A DNA stretch of 64,000 nt from positions 434,001 through 498,000 of the forward strand of contig CAJRBF020000002.1 in assembly GCA_907165275.2 (NCBI GenBank), given 5' to 3'. The stretch comes from Zygaena filipendulae (lineage: Eukaryota > Arthropoda > Insecta > Lepidoptera > Zygaenidae). This document shows, piece by piece, positions 55,262 to 64,000 of the stretch. The notes beneath the pieces are model-generated. The model made no database searches and was not told the origin of the DNA. It was given only the letters and a program-made list of their open reading frames with translations. A program made the translations under genes and the position numbers. Within the stretch, counting starts at the first letter, position 1. The number at the start of each line of letters is the position of its first letter.

Positions 55262-57582
55262 TGTTGGATGGTTCGAGAGGGGATGAGCGTAACCCGCTCC
55301 AAAGCTACTTGTGTGAGAAGACTGCTGAACAGCTGCAAGAAGAGATGACGGAAGATGCGTACTACAGGGGTGAGGCGCTGCTACAAAGGCGTAGGAGGCT
55401 CAGAGATGAGTCCATTGCTCGTGCTCGTGCCCGTGCCGAGAAGAGCCAGACTACGGCTCCTGCTGTGTCTGGCCCTGGCAAGGCCGACGCATCTTCTCGG
55501 AGAGTGCCCATCGTTGTGGTGAGGAGGTTGTCGGCCCGAGCTTTGGAGGGTGCTGTAAACCCAGAAAGGGTGGCGCCGCCATCCGGGGCGGGCGCCTCTC
55601 AGCCGGTAGTGCCCTCCCCGAGACCACTTGCGGTGGTTCCGGAGAGGATGTGCGTGCAGGATGCGTCCGGGTCGGATGGCGGCACGTCTTCGCCCTGCTC
55701 GTCTCGGGACAGCAGTGAGACGAGGAAGCGGTCGAGAAAGGAGGGTGATAGGCCGCGCTCAACTACTGGAGCTACAGTTTGGCGGTATGGGTCCTCAAGG
55801 GCTAAGCGTGGCCGTATGCGTGGGCCGGAGACCGGCCACTTGCCTGGGGCTGGAGAGCGAGATGTCGCAGAGCGCGTCACTAGAGCTGGTAAGGGGTCGG
55901 GCTCGGGGGTCGGGACTGTCTCGCTTAGTGAGACAGCCATCGACCTCCGAGACCGCATATTCGAGGACACGGAGGTCATCTGCCGTGTGGCCGCAATATC
56001 GGGAAATCTTAAGGGCACGTCTATCCGTGCCCTTAAGGAAGCGGCTGCACGGATCGATGACAGGGTGAAAACCCTCGCCGAGCGCTCCGTGTCCGACGAG
56101 ACTGCAAGAATGGCGGCCGAGAACGCCCGCCTCCGTGCGGAGGTCGACGGACTTCGCAAAGAGTTCGCCGCCTTCCGCGCGGAGATTGCAACGGCCAACC
56201 TGCCTCCATTGAGGCAGGAGGAGACGACGGCTCGGGAGCAGCCTCTCTCCCGTGAAGTTATGGAAGCGATCCGGCATATGGTGGCCGCTTCCATCGAAGA
56301 GAGGCTGGTCCAGGACCGGCCGCGACCACTCCCCCGGCGTGTGGGACGGATAGAGAGAGCGGAGGAGCTCGCGCAACCCACTGCTGAGGTTGTGCCAGCC
56401 CTTCCGAGCCAGGCCCAGAAGAAGGGCGCTAAGGGACCTTCCCGATCGGTCCCCGAGAAGGATACCCCCCTTCCACTGCCCACAGTACCAGCGAACGTAA
56501 CCACCAGCTACTCGGAGGCAGTGAAACGGGGGAAAAAGAAGGCTAATAAGAGGAAGGGGAAGGCTGCCCCGACCTCGGTGCCTGGGGCACCGGCGAAGAA
56601 GTCTTCGCCGGGGCAGGGGGCGCCGGGGCCGGTGGCATCCAAGTCGAGCCTAAGAGGGGCAGGAGTGAAGGGGCCTGGAGCGCCAGCGCCCAACAAGTTG
56701 CGCCTCCCTCGCTCCTCGGCAGTCGTGCTGCAGTTGCAGCCAGAAGCCGAGGGGCGGGGGCGGAGCTACCAGGAGGTTCTGACCGAGGCTCGGGCAAAAA
56801 TTAATTTGTCCGACCTTGGTGTCACCGACATGCGACTTCGGCGTGGCGCCACTGGGGCGCGCATCCTGGAGTTGCCAGGGGCGACAAGCGGCGACAAGGC
56901 AGATGCCCTCGCCGCCGCGATCCGAAGCGTCTTCCCCGCTGATGAGCTACGGGTCACCAGGCCGGTTAAGTGTGCAGAATTGCGCATTTCCGGCCTGGAT
57001 GACTCGGTCACCAGTGGAGAGGTCGCTGCTAGGGTCGCCCAGTCAGGAGACTGTCCGGTGGGGTCCATCTCAGTCGGGGAAATCCGACTAGGCCCCTCCG
57101 GCACTGGCGGCGTCTGGGTGCGCTGCCCAGTGGCGACCGCTAAGGCGCTGGCGCTGAAAGGGCGCCTATTGGTGGGGTGGGTGTCGGCGAGGGTTGTCTT
57201 GCTGGCACATCGGCCTCTGCGATGCTTCCGCTGCCTGCATGCAGGGCATGCGGGGCGGACATGCACCGCAGAGGTCGACAGGAGCGGCCTGTGCTACCGC
57301 TGCGGCCAGTCTGGCCACATAGCGGCGAAGTGCAGCAGCCAGCCCCGGTGCATCCTGTGTGCCGAGGCTGGCAAACCGGCGGGGCACCGCTTGGGGTCAC
57401 CTTCGTGTGGCGCACCCAAGCGGGGTCCGAGGCGTGCGCCTAAGACGACCGGAGTGACTCCGGTTGCCGTCGGTGCTGCCCGGCCCGTGGCTGGGCAAGA
57501 GTCACCCGCGACGGTGGCACAGGCTGGGACAGCCCGTTCCCGCGACCCTCTGCTTTCAGAGGGAGCGATGGACGCGAGCTGA
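55258..57582 (+). CDS. R1-clade LINE ORF1 (Gag), copy C, open but N-truncated
   Basis: About 774 codons are open from ELLDGSRGDERN to SEGAMDAS and TGA. It has an acidic/basic helical start (EQLQEEMTEDAYYRGEA), the conserved core IDLRDRIFEDTEVICRVAA with coiled coil, lysine-rich KRGKKKANKRKGK, the segment VTRPVKCAELRISGLDD, and three zinc knuckles (CFRCLHAGHAGRTC, CYRCGQSGHIAAKC, CILC...H...C) close to the end. It is nearly identical to copy B from about 56540 on. It lacks only its N-terminus, lost where the Jockey-type LINE lies. Directly after its stop comes the 3' UTR, with no ORF2. Confidence 0.85.
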
Positions 57583-57904
57583 CACCCCCCTCACCCACCT
57601 TCGTTGCTCCTGGGGGCGTTCCGTGGGGACGGGCGTCCCCATTAAAGGAGCACGAGGAAGAAAGGCGCGCTCCGGACGTCCCGGCGTGCCTTTACCTGAG
57701 TCGGTCGCCTCCTGGGAGGCGACGTCGCGGCGGGGGCGCGGATTTGCGACAGCGGTTACCGTTCCCCCGCCAACGCGCGACTGAGAAGGGATGCCGTGGA
57801 GTTTTAGCCGGTCGGAGCCCGGCATAACCACCCGCCGTCCCCACGGTGGGTGGTACGCGATGTCCTGTCTAACAGCGTTTCTCCACGTAAAAAAAAAAAA
57901 AAAA
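57583..57904 (+). other. 3' UTR and poly(A) of copy C
   Basis: Near-identical to the 3' UTR of copy B, including GTTCCGTGGGGACGGGCG just after the stop, the GGAGTTTTAGCCGGTCGGAG block and 16 A (57889-57904). Confidence 0.8.
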
Positions 57905-58034
57905 GGTTCCGTGGACCCCCAGGCTGGGACGGCTCGTTCCCGCGACCCTCTGCTTTCAGAGGGAGCGATGGACGCGAGCTGACACCCCCCTCACCCACCT
58001 TCGTCGCTCCTGGGGGCGTTCCGTGGGGACGGGC
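57905..58034 (+). mobile_element. R1-clade LINE array, fragment D
   Basis: GGTT-CCGTGGACCCCC is joined directly to AGGCTGGGACGGCTCG, the last codons of ORF1 (SEGAMDAS again) and the first bases of the 3' UTR. It ends without poly(A) where the next GGTTCCGTGGACC begins. The 3' UTR motif GTTCCGTGG matches the element's 5' end and may have mediated the join. Confidence 0.7.
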
Positions 58035-59703
58035 GGTTCCGTGGACCCTGTGGACCCCGTGGACCTGCCCGGTGTGTCTGGGTGGGCGGAGAGACAACTC
58101 CGACACGGCGCGTCCCCAGGTGGCGGATAGGGGAAAGCCCGCGATATCTAGTCAATGCCTCCGGGCATTGGCTAGGTATGGTGGGTAGGAGCTTTGCTCC
58201 CGCGGACCAAACATACATATCGTAATCCCGCCTCGCGGCGGGACCGAGGGCCCATTCTTATGGGCTGCGAGGAAGAAAACCTCTATAAAAAATTACCCCA
58301 AATCCCAAGCTTTGTCGGTCGGTGAAGGGATGAATGGCCGGGGGGTGTGGCCCGGTCGCTAGGCTGTCAAGGGGGGGCATACCTCCTTCCCAAAACAATA
58401 GCCAAGCCATGGACAAGCCAACGAAAATTGTGCCTACCCACGGGGGTCCCAGTCGTGATGCGGCTGGGGAGTCCCTCCCCGAACCTACGGGTTCGGGCTG
58501 TCCGGCTGGCGGCGTGGATTTATCTGCGTCCGCCGGGTATGTGGGCCCGGACACTCCAGGCTTGAGGGGTGAGGGGGGGCCGCCTCTTGATCCAAGGCCC
58601 CCCGAAAAACGACGACTTTGCGATTGGACCCGGCTTATGAGACGAAGAGGTTGGGAGTCCAAGTTGGCGACGATGTCTGACAGGGACGTCAAGGAAAACA
58701 TCTCCAGAGACGTCCTCGCGGAGCTGGAGAGTCTGCTGGCGGAGCGTGAGCGGCTCGTCGCCAACTTGGACTGGGAGAAGATGAACTCGTGGGAGTGTCA
58801 CCTGGCATCTCAAAGCCCCGAGCAGGTCAGAGGACTGCTCGCGGGCGAGATGTATTACCGCTACCGAGCCATTCTGGCGGAGCGGGAGACATTGCGTGCC
58901 GGGTGCCATTCCCACAAGAAGGATGAGGTGCTGCCGCCCGTGCCGGGCAGCGGCGGGCCGTCCGCCCCTGCAAGAGTACCGATAGTGCTCTTGGAGAGGA
59001 TAGATGAGCGGCTGCTGTCCGACACGGAAGGTAGCAACATGTCGATTAGCTCCCGCGAGGGGAGTGCGACAAGGAAGCGGACGTGTGAGGACCTGGACTC
59101 GGATGACCTATCGGCCGACGAAGTCCCCCGTTCGGTCCGGAATTCGCGTGGAGCGAAACGGGGTCGCAGACGTCCTGCGTCCTCCCAGGCATCTGGGAAG
59201 AGGAAGCCCGCTTCCGAGGATGAACTCCTCGAGCTCCTATCCGAGGAGAGCGCACCAGGTAGCAGTACCGAGGAGCGCGTCGCCAGGGCTGGAGTGGGTT
59301 CGGGCTCGGGGGTCGGGGCTGTCTCCGCAAATGTCGAGACAGCTACCGATCTCCGGGACCGAATTTTCGATGACACGGAGACCATCTGTCGCGTCGCCAC
59401 CAAGTCGAGTAACTTGAAGGGCACTTGTGTTCGTGCCCTCAAGGAGGCGGCGGCGCGAATAGAGGACAGGGCCAAGGCTCTTGCCAGCCGCTCCGTGTCA
59501 GACGAGACACAGAAACTGGCGACGGAGAACGTCCGTCTGCGCGCGGAGATTTGCGAACTCCGCAAAGAGTTCGCGGCACTCCGCGCGGAGATAGGGACAA
59601 CCCACCTCCAACCCAGGGTCCTTCCAACCAATCTTGGTTATACGGACCGAATCGCGGGCCGGAACGCCCCGGTCGCCCGGGACGCACCGTACCCTACACA
59701 TTC
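58035..59703 (+). mobile_element. R1-clade LINE array, copy E (intact 5' end)
   Basis: GGTTCCGTGGACCCTGTGGACCCCG begins a 5' UTR of about 300 bp with CGCGGCGGGACC hairpin-prone sequence, followed by ORF1. It is the only copy whose 5' sequence continues without a truncation join, so it probably shows the true 5' end. It is cut at 59703 by a minus-strand LINE. Confidence 0.7.
58334..59703 (+). CDS. R1-clade LINE ORF1 (Gag), copy E, C-truncated by insertion
   Basis: The ATG at 58334 (or in-frame at 58409, MDKPTKIVPTHGG) opens a frame without stops for about 450 codons to the insertion point. It shows LDPRPPEKRRLCDW, WESKLATMSDRDVKENI, repeated W--LAS-SPEQV units, SRDSS-like serine clusters, TATDLRDRIFDDTETICRVAT and the coiled coil ENVRLRAEICELRKEFAALR. 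This supplies the Gag N-terminus that copies B and C lack. The zinc-knuckle end is replaced by about 15 foreign residues from the inserted LINE. It is a different subfamily from B/C (moderate divergence). Confidence 0.8.
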
Positions 59704-59789
59704 TTTTTTTGCTCTGATCCTTGTCCCTAGTTGCCACTCTCCCCTTTCTGGGGCTTGACGTTCACGAACACGGTGACTTCGCCGCCTGC

Positions 59790-62700
59790 TCACGACTGCT
59801 GATCCTCCAGCGTCTTCCTCTTCTTGTGCCATCGACGCGCAAATATCTTCAGTGCCGCGAAGTTGCCCTCCGTGCTTACCAGGTCCGCAAAGTAAACCGG
59901 ACCCGCCTCCGCCCTCACTACTTGCGCAAGCAACGCCCGGCGCTCCCGAGCGTACAGCTGACAATCCCATAGCACATGGTCCCGGTATTCGTCGGTGACA
60001 CCGCAATAACAGAGGCCGGTCTCACTCAGGGCTAGGTCCCGCAACCTCCCTCTGAACATGCCGTGTCCACTTAACAGCTGCGAGACAACGTAGTCTGGCT
60101 CCACGAAGGTCGACCTCAGCCGCACGCCAACGTCCGGGAAGAACCGGAAGAGATCCCGACCCTTATCCACATCGGCCCACCGCGCCTGCCATTCCTCGAC
60201 TACGCCGTCAAGGATCGCTCTCTTTCGCCTTCGCCACTCGGCGCCAAAGAGCCCTACCCTGGCTTCCTCCTGCCTGCCAGCACGCGTCACTTCCAAGTCC
60301 GCAGGGAGAACCCCCGCTAAGACAGGGAGAGCAGCGGTGCTCACAGAACTGTACGCTTTTGTCAAAAGAATCAACGATGGTCTTTGTGTCCGCAAAAGGG
60401 GGCTGCGGACGACGTGAAGCGCCGCCCGCCGGAACCAGACCAGCGCCGCATAAGTAATTGTAGCCACGTACGTGCCACGATACACAAAACTCAACGCTTT
60501 AAATTTAACGCCCCACGAGCTAGCCGAGACGCGCGACATTTTGCCGAAGCAGTTCGCCGCGCGCTCACCCATGTATCGTGCATGCGGGGCGTAGGATCTG
60601 GTGTTATCGATCACTACACCCAGCAGCCTCGCCTCAGAAACCGCCTTAACTGAGGCCCCCTCCAGCCTGATAGTGGGCGGCCGTTGGAAGCGGCCCTTGA
60701 TCGTCATCGCCTGGGATTTTGCAGAGGAGAATCCCAGGCGATTTCGCGCGCCCCAGTCAGCAACCGCCCTGAGAATCTCGTCCGCCTTCCGCTCTATATC
60801 CGCCCTGGACCGCGCCTCAATCAGGACGGTGACATCATCGGCATACGCGACAAGCCTTGACCCATCCGGAAGCGGTAGCCGCAAAAGATCATCCATGAGG
60901 ACGTTCCACAGCGCCGGGCCCAAAACTGATCCTTGAGGGCACCCCATTGTGGACTTCTTCCACGTCGCCCGATGGCCCACAAACATCCCCACCTGTCTGT
61001 TTGTGAAATAATCCAACAGCATTTTGTAAACGTTGGGTGGGCAGCCACTCTGCTTGATCTTTACGAGGATCATCGGCCACCAGGCGTTGTCGAAGGCCCC
61101 CGAAATGTCCAACATGATAGCCTGTACGTATGGCATCGTCGTGTGCTGTGGAACGTCGAACACCGCTTGTAAGGCCGTTACGGTCGACCTACCTCTGACA
61201 AAACCGTGTTGATGCTCGGATATCCTTGTCGCGATAGACGGGACACAATCTAAAATTACACGCTCAAGTAGCTTTCCAATTACCGGCAACAGAGTAATTG
61301 GGCGGTACGCCTTCGGATCGGATAAAGGCTTGCCGTTACACTTCGGGATGACCACTAACCTACCCTTCTTCCACACACTAGGAAAGACGCCTTCGCGGAC
61401 GCAAGCGCCCAACGCAAACGTCAATTCGCTTGCACATGCCGGCCACGCCTGCCGCAGGATGCGGGCCGTTATCCCATCCAGTCCCGGGGCCTTGTTTGGC
61501 ATCTGCCTAATGTGCCACCAAAGCCGGTCCCCGCTGATTGGATCCGCGTCTCTTCCCGAAGGCAAGCACGCGGCCGCGAGCCTCAGCTGTCGATGATGCA
61601 CAGAGTCCCGGCCAATGTCATCGTCGGGGCACAAAGAACACAGCAGGCCACGCATCGCGTCCACATCATTTTCGGCAAACCCCTCTACTAGTCGAGTGCC
61701 AGAAATCACATTCGACGGCGGGCGCACGCGGCCTGAAGCGGCGCGATACGCCAGCCCCCACGGATCGTGATTTCCAACCTCAGCAACATCCCTGTTGAAC
61801 CTGAGCTCCGCCTCGGCCATTGCCTTCCGGTAACGGCTGCGCACCTCATGGTACGCCGCGCGGAGACGGGGCTCAGCATCGCCTGCAGCGGCACGAGCAC
61901 GCTGCCAAACCCTGCGCGCCCTGCCGTGCTCTCGACGAAGCACGTCCAAGGCGGGAGACCACCATTCGTATCCGGTGTCGTCTCTCGCCCTTTTCACGCC
62001 CAAGCAATCGCCAGCTGTACGCCCGAGTATTTCACTAAAAACGGAGCAAATCCTATCCGCCCCGGCGTTGGTCACAAGTCGCCCCATCCGATGGTGTAGG
62101 CAGGCGCGAAAGCGCCTCCAGTTCACCCCGCGGTCCCGATAAGACTTCGGTTCCTCCGCATAGATGCGCGCCGATGTAGCAGGTCCTCGTGCCAGTGGCG
62201 AGTCCACGATGAATGTGATGAGCTGGTGGTCGCTCACGCTCGCTCCCTCATGCACCGTCCAGTTACTCACCCTAATGCTTCCGCGCGTAAGGGTGAGGTC
62301 CACGTTGGACGCACCGTTTGGGCCGCAGAAGGAAGGCGGCTGTCCCTCGATGTTGGCGATGCGGAGACCAGTGCCGAGCAGGAAACCCTCGACCTGGTTT
62401 CGGCGATAATCGGTGTCCGGCCCTCTCCCCTCATACTGCCGGCGCTCGCAGAACCACAGCGGTGAGTGGGCATTGCAGTCCACGCCAACCACGATGTCCC
62501 GGCCGCGCAGGGACTCCAGTACTCGGCGCAGGTGGTGAATGTGCACGGCGACGTCGTCCGAGTACTGGAAGTACGCGCTGACGACGTGGAGACTCTGCCC
62601 GCCCCCGCTGATGTGCGCCACCGCGCAGTGGGCGTTTGACAGATGGTGCAGGGCCGTACAGGTGATATCGCCGCTCCGCACCACGATGCCGGCCTTAGAC

Positions 62701-62864
62701 GTAGGTGCGCCCTGGACGGTCACGATTAACGGCCTCGGATAATGTTCCTGGACCAGGACGACGTCGAGGCCGCGCTCCCGCATGATCGCGGGGAGCTCGT
62801 CGGTTGCCGCGCGGGAGCCCTGTAAGTTGAGCTGGCCTAATCTGAGGTGTAGCGTACTGGCCAT
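59790..62864 (-). CDS. R1-clade LINE ORF2: endonuclease and reverse transcriptase, intact
   Basis: 1024 residues from the ATG at 62864-62862. I chose this start because it overlaps the ORF1 stop and because the endonuclease begins right there (LRLGQLNLQGSRAATDEL). Residues 1-230 are the apurinic-type endonuclease (VVLVQEHYP, VGVDCNAHSP, SVSDHQLITF). Residues about 440-720 are the RT (NKAPGLDGITARIL, AYRPITLLPVIGKLLE, QHGFVRGRSTVTAL, LDISGAFDNAWW, MGCPQGSVLGPALWN, LVAYADDVTVLI with YADD, RLLGVVIDN). A zinc-knuckle-like CYCGVTDEYRDHVLWDC lies about 65 residues from the end. No stop or frameshift is seen, so the enzyme could be functional. It nicks target DNA and reverse transcribes its own RNA there. 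Confidence 0.92.
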   Translation of the reverse strand: MASTLHLRLGQLNLQGSRAATDELPAIMRERGLDVVLVQEHYPRPLIVTVQGAPTSKAGIVVRSGDITCTALHHLSNAHCAVAHISGGGQSLHVVSAYFQYSDDVAVHIHHLRRVLESLRGRDIVVGVDCNAHSPLWFCERRQYEGRGPDTDYRRNQVEGFLLGTGLRIANIEGQPPSFCGPNGASNVDLTLTRGSIRVSNWTVHEGASVSDHQLITFIVDSPLARGPATSARIYAEEPKSYRDRGVNWRRFRACLHHRMGRLVTNAGADRICSVFSEILGRTAGDCLGVKRARDDTGYEWWSPALDVLRREHGRARRVWQRARAAAGDAEPRLRAAYHEVRSRYRKAMAEAELRFNRDVAEVGNHDPWGLAYRAASGRVRPPSNVISGTRLVEGFAENDVDAMRGLLCSLCPDDDIGRDSVHHRQLRLAAACLPSGRDADPISGDRLWWHIRQMPNKAPGLDGITARILRQAWPACASELTFALGACVREGVFPSVWKKGRLVVIPKCNGKPLSDPKAYRPITLLPVIGKLLERVILDCVPSIATRISEHQHGFVRGRSTVTALQAVFDVPQHTTMPYVQAIMLDISGAFDNAWWPMILVKIKQSGCPPNVYKMLLDYFTNRQVGMFVGHRATWKKSTMGCPQGSVLGPALWNVLMDDLLRLPLPDGSRLVAYADDVTVLIEARSRADIERKADEILRAVADWGARNRLGFSSAKSQAMTIKGRFQRPPTIRLEGASVKAVSEARLLGVVIDNTRSYAPHARYMGERAANCFGKMSRVSASSWGVKFKALSFVYRGTYVATITYAALVWFRRAALHVVRSPLLRTQRPSLILLTKAYSSVSTAALPVLAGVLPADLEVTRAGRQEEARVGLFGAEWRRRKRAILDGVVEEWQARWADVDKGRDLFRFFPDVGVRLRSTFVEPDYVVSQLLSGHGMFRGRLRDLALSETGLCYCGVTDEYRDHVLWDCQLYARERRALLAQVVRAEAGPVYFADLVSTEGNFAALKIFARRWHKKRKTLEDQQS

Positions 62865-64000
62865 CAAAATACCGTGGCGACGTACCGCTCCTCTGCGAAT
62901 CTGCGCGCCGGGCACTCCGGCGACATAGTACTGTGGGCGTCCGGCTTGCCGAACGTCTTGCACGTCGCGCACCTCACAACTTCAGACTTGCAGGCGTCCT
63001 TACGATGGCCAGCCTCGCCGCATCTGCTACAGACGTCTTCCTTGGCCTTGCAAAACTTCGCAGGGTGGCCGTACTGTTGGCACTTCAGGCAACACGTGAT
63101 ACCTAAGTGGTCACTCACCAGTACCGACTCCCAACCAATAAAGAGTCGTTCTCGGGCCACGAGCGCGTCCCTCAATCTGTGGCTGCAGTCAAGGACCACC
63201 AGCCTGCACCTGCCTCCGCTCATCGGCCGGCGAAAGGCCGGTTTCATTTCGGTCTTGAGCTCCTCCAACGTCCAAGATGCGTCCTCCCGCAAGTTCTGGT
63301 CGTAGACCGCGGCTACTAGGTCCTCATGCGCCGGGTCCCCCTCCACCCGGTGGAGAGCCACAAGTGGCCTGCGCTTTTTCGGTTCCACGCACCGAAGCGA
63401 CGCCGGCAACGATTGCTTAAGTTTTGCCGCCGCCTCGACGTTCGTAGTCTCGATAAGCACTCCCGCGTTGCCAACTCTGCGCACCCGGCGCACCTGGGCA
63501 CCCAGAGTGCTCGGGTTCACTGCTTTCTTAAGCGCCTCCTTCGTGGCGTCAGCGGTGGGCAAGCTCTCCTTCGCCTCCTCCGTCGGATAAATCGCCATAA
63601 TAGGGCCTTGCTGAGGCCTCGGCACCATCACATTGTTCCGGGTTTTAAGGGCGTTGGCGTAACTCAAAGCGCCGCCGGCGGACTGAGTCGCCTGGACAGG
63701 CGCACTTCCGGCAGCCGACGCCGCCAGCTGGGCGTCCCTCACCCTAATCTCCGCTTCGCCTAGTTTTGTGACCAGTGTGGCCACCACCGCCAGCAGCTCC
63801 TGGCTATGTCCGCCAATCTTCGCAATCTCTGACTTGTTCAGTTTTGAGGCGTGCGAAGTCGCGCATGCGGCGATACCGCGGGCCGCCTTGTGTGCTGCTC
63901 CCAATAGCTGTTCCCGGCTGAGCCCGAAGAGCGGCCCCGAATCCACCACAGTCATAACGTCCGCCTCGGGTTCACCACTCACGATGCCAGCCAGCGGTGG
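62864..64000 (-). CDS. R1-clade LINE ORF1 (Gag), N-terminus beyond right edge
   Basis: The frame is open from the window edge to TGA at 62866-62864, about 378 codons. It shows helical N-terminal sequence (LLGAAHKAARGIAACAT), YANALKTRNNV, a region like the Gag core (QVRRVRRVGNAGVLIETTN), and three zinc knuckles: CLKCQQYGHPAKFC, CSRCGEAGHRKDAC and CATC-x8-H-x6-C. The stop TGA shares its last base with the ORF2 ATG, giving TGATG. Such stop-start overlap is how ORF2 of the related element SART1 is translated. This is a different family from copies A-E. Confidence 0.9.
   Translation of the reverse strand, partial: PPLAGIVSGEPEADVMTVVDSGPLFGLSREQLLGAAHKAARGIAACATSHASKLNKSEIAKIGGHSQELLAVVATLVTKLGEAEIRVRDAQLAASAAGSAPVQATQSAGGALSYANALKTRNNVMVPRPQQGPIMAIYPTEEAKESLPTADATKEALKKAVNPSTLGAQVRRVRRVGNAGVLIETTNVEAAAKLKQSLPASLRCVEPKKRRPLVALHRVEGDPAHEDLVAAVYDQNLREDASWTLEELKTEMKPAFRRPMSGGRCRLVVLDCSHRLRDALVARERLFIGWESVLVSDHLGITCCLKCQQYGHPAKFCKAKEDVCSRCGEAGHRKDACKSEVVRCATCKTFGKPDAHSTMSPECPARRFAEERYVATVF

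Larger units (their letters stand above)
59704..64000 (-). mobile_element. R1-clade LINE F, minus strand, runs off right edge
   Basis: The 3' end is a short A run (T at 59704-59710 on the plus strand) preceded by an 80-bp 3' UTR. ORF2 and ORF1 follow in order on the minus strand, both open. It is inserted in the Gag gene of copy E, so it is younger than that copy. The 5' end lies outside the window. Confidence 0.85.

Noticed and set aside
46770..58218. Many long frames on both strands of the GC-rich Gag regions
   Set aside because: High GC content leaves few stops, so antisense and out-of-frame readings stay open. They lack domains and mirror each other between copies B and C. Only the frame with coiled coil and zinc knuckles was kept.

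Overview
The window looks like a repeat-saturated stretch of an insect genome, most probably a moth or butterfly (Lepidoptera). This rests on the retroelement mix (BEL/Pao, CsRn1-like Gypsy, R4/Dong-like, RTE, Jockey/CR1-like and R1-clade LINEs), a DUF4817-type DNA transposon, repeat tails that I recognise as typical of lepidopteran genomes, and a TTAGG-type repeat next to R1-clade LINEs. I see no convincing single-copy host gene. The only unassigned candidate is a zinc-finger/coiled-coil locus at 46.2-47.8 kb.

Layout. 0-1.3 kb: start of a minus-strand BEL/Pao element (gag N-terminus, leader, probable LTR) cut by the window edge. 1.3-5.4 kb: decayed LINE remnants, a solo LTR, and a poly(A) insertion with a 14-bp target duplication. 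5.4-10.2 kb: about 4.7 kb without genes between two identical 100-bp direct repeats, containing degenerate and 28-bp tandem repeats (possible non-autonomous LTR element). 10.2-12.3 kb: two truncated LINEs facing each other. 12.5-21.3 kb: dispersed repeats, a 222-bp tandem array split by a solo LTR, a DUF4817 transposon split by a LINE, a 220-bp MITE-like element and a tRNA-derived SINE.

22.6-34.0 kb: a young BEL/Pao element with near-identical 253-bp LTRs and a 5-bp target duplication, inserted in a LINE 3' end. Its pol is split by a 5-kb DNA transposon carrying a two-exon DDE-type transposase. That transposase is in turn interrupted by a rearranged Gypsy fragment. 34.8-40.1 kb: a CsRn1-like Gypsy element (927-bp LTRs, 4-bp target duplication, most of gag missing) inserted in a 33-34-bp minisatellite. 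42.4-43.8 kb: a truncated LINE next to a 69-bp tandem repeat.

48.1-59.7 kb: a head-to-tail array of R1-clade LINE copies, preceded by a short TTAGG-like run. Three poly(A) tails are followed by the same GGTT-CCGTGGACC junction. Two copies keep ORF1 (Gag, three zinc knuckles) and the 3' UTR but have no ORF2. A Jockey-type LINE interrupts the array. 59.7-64 kb: a different R1-clade LINE on the minus strand with an intact 1024-residue ORF2, joined to ORF1 by an overlapping stop-start TGATG.

The genes here serve transposition, not a host pathway. The most interesting object is the R1-clade array, which looks telomeric or subtelomeric in type and contains a Gag-only subfamily. All identity calls come from reading motifs by eye; no database search was run.
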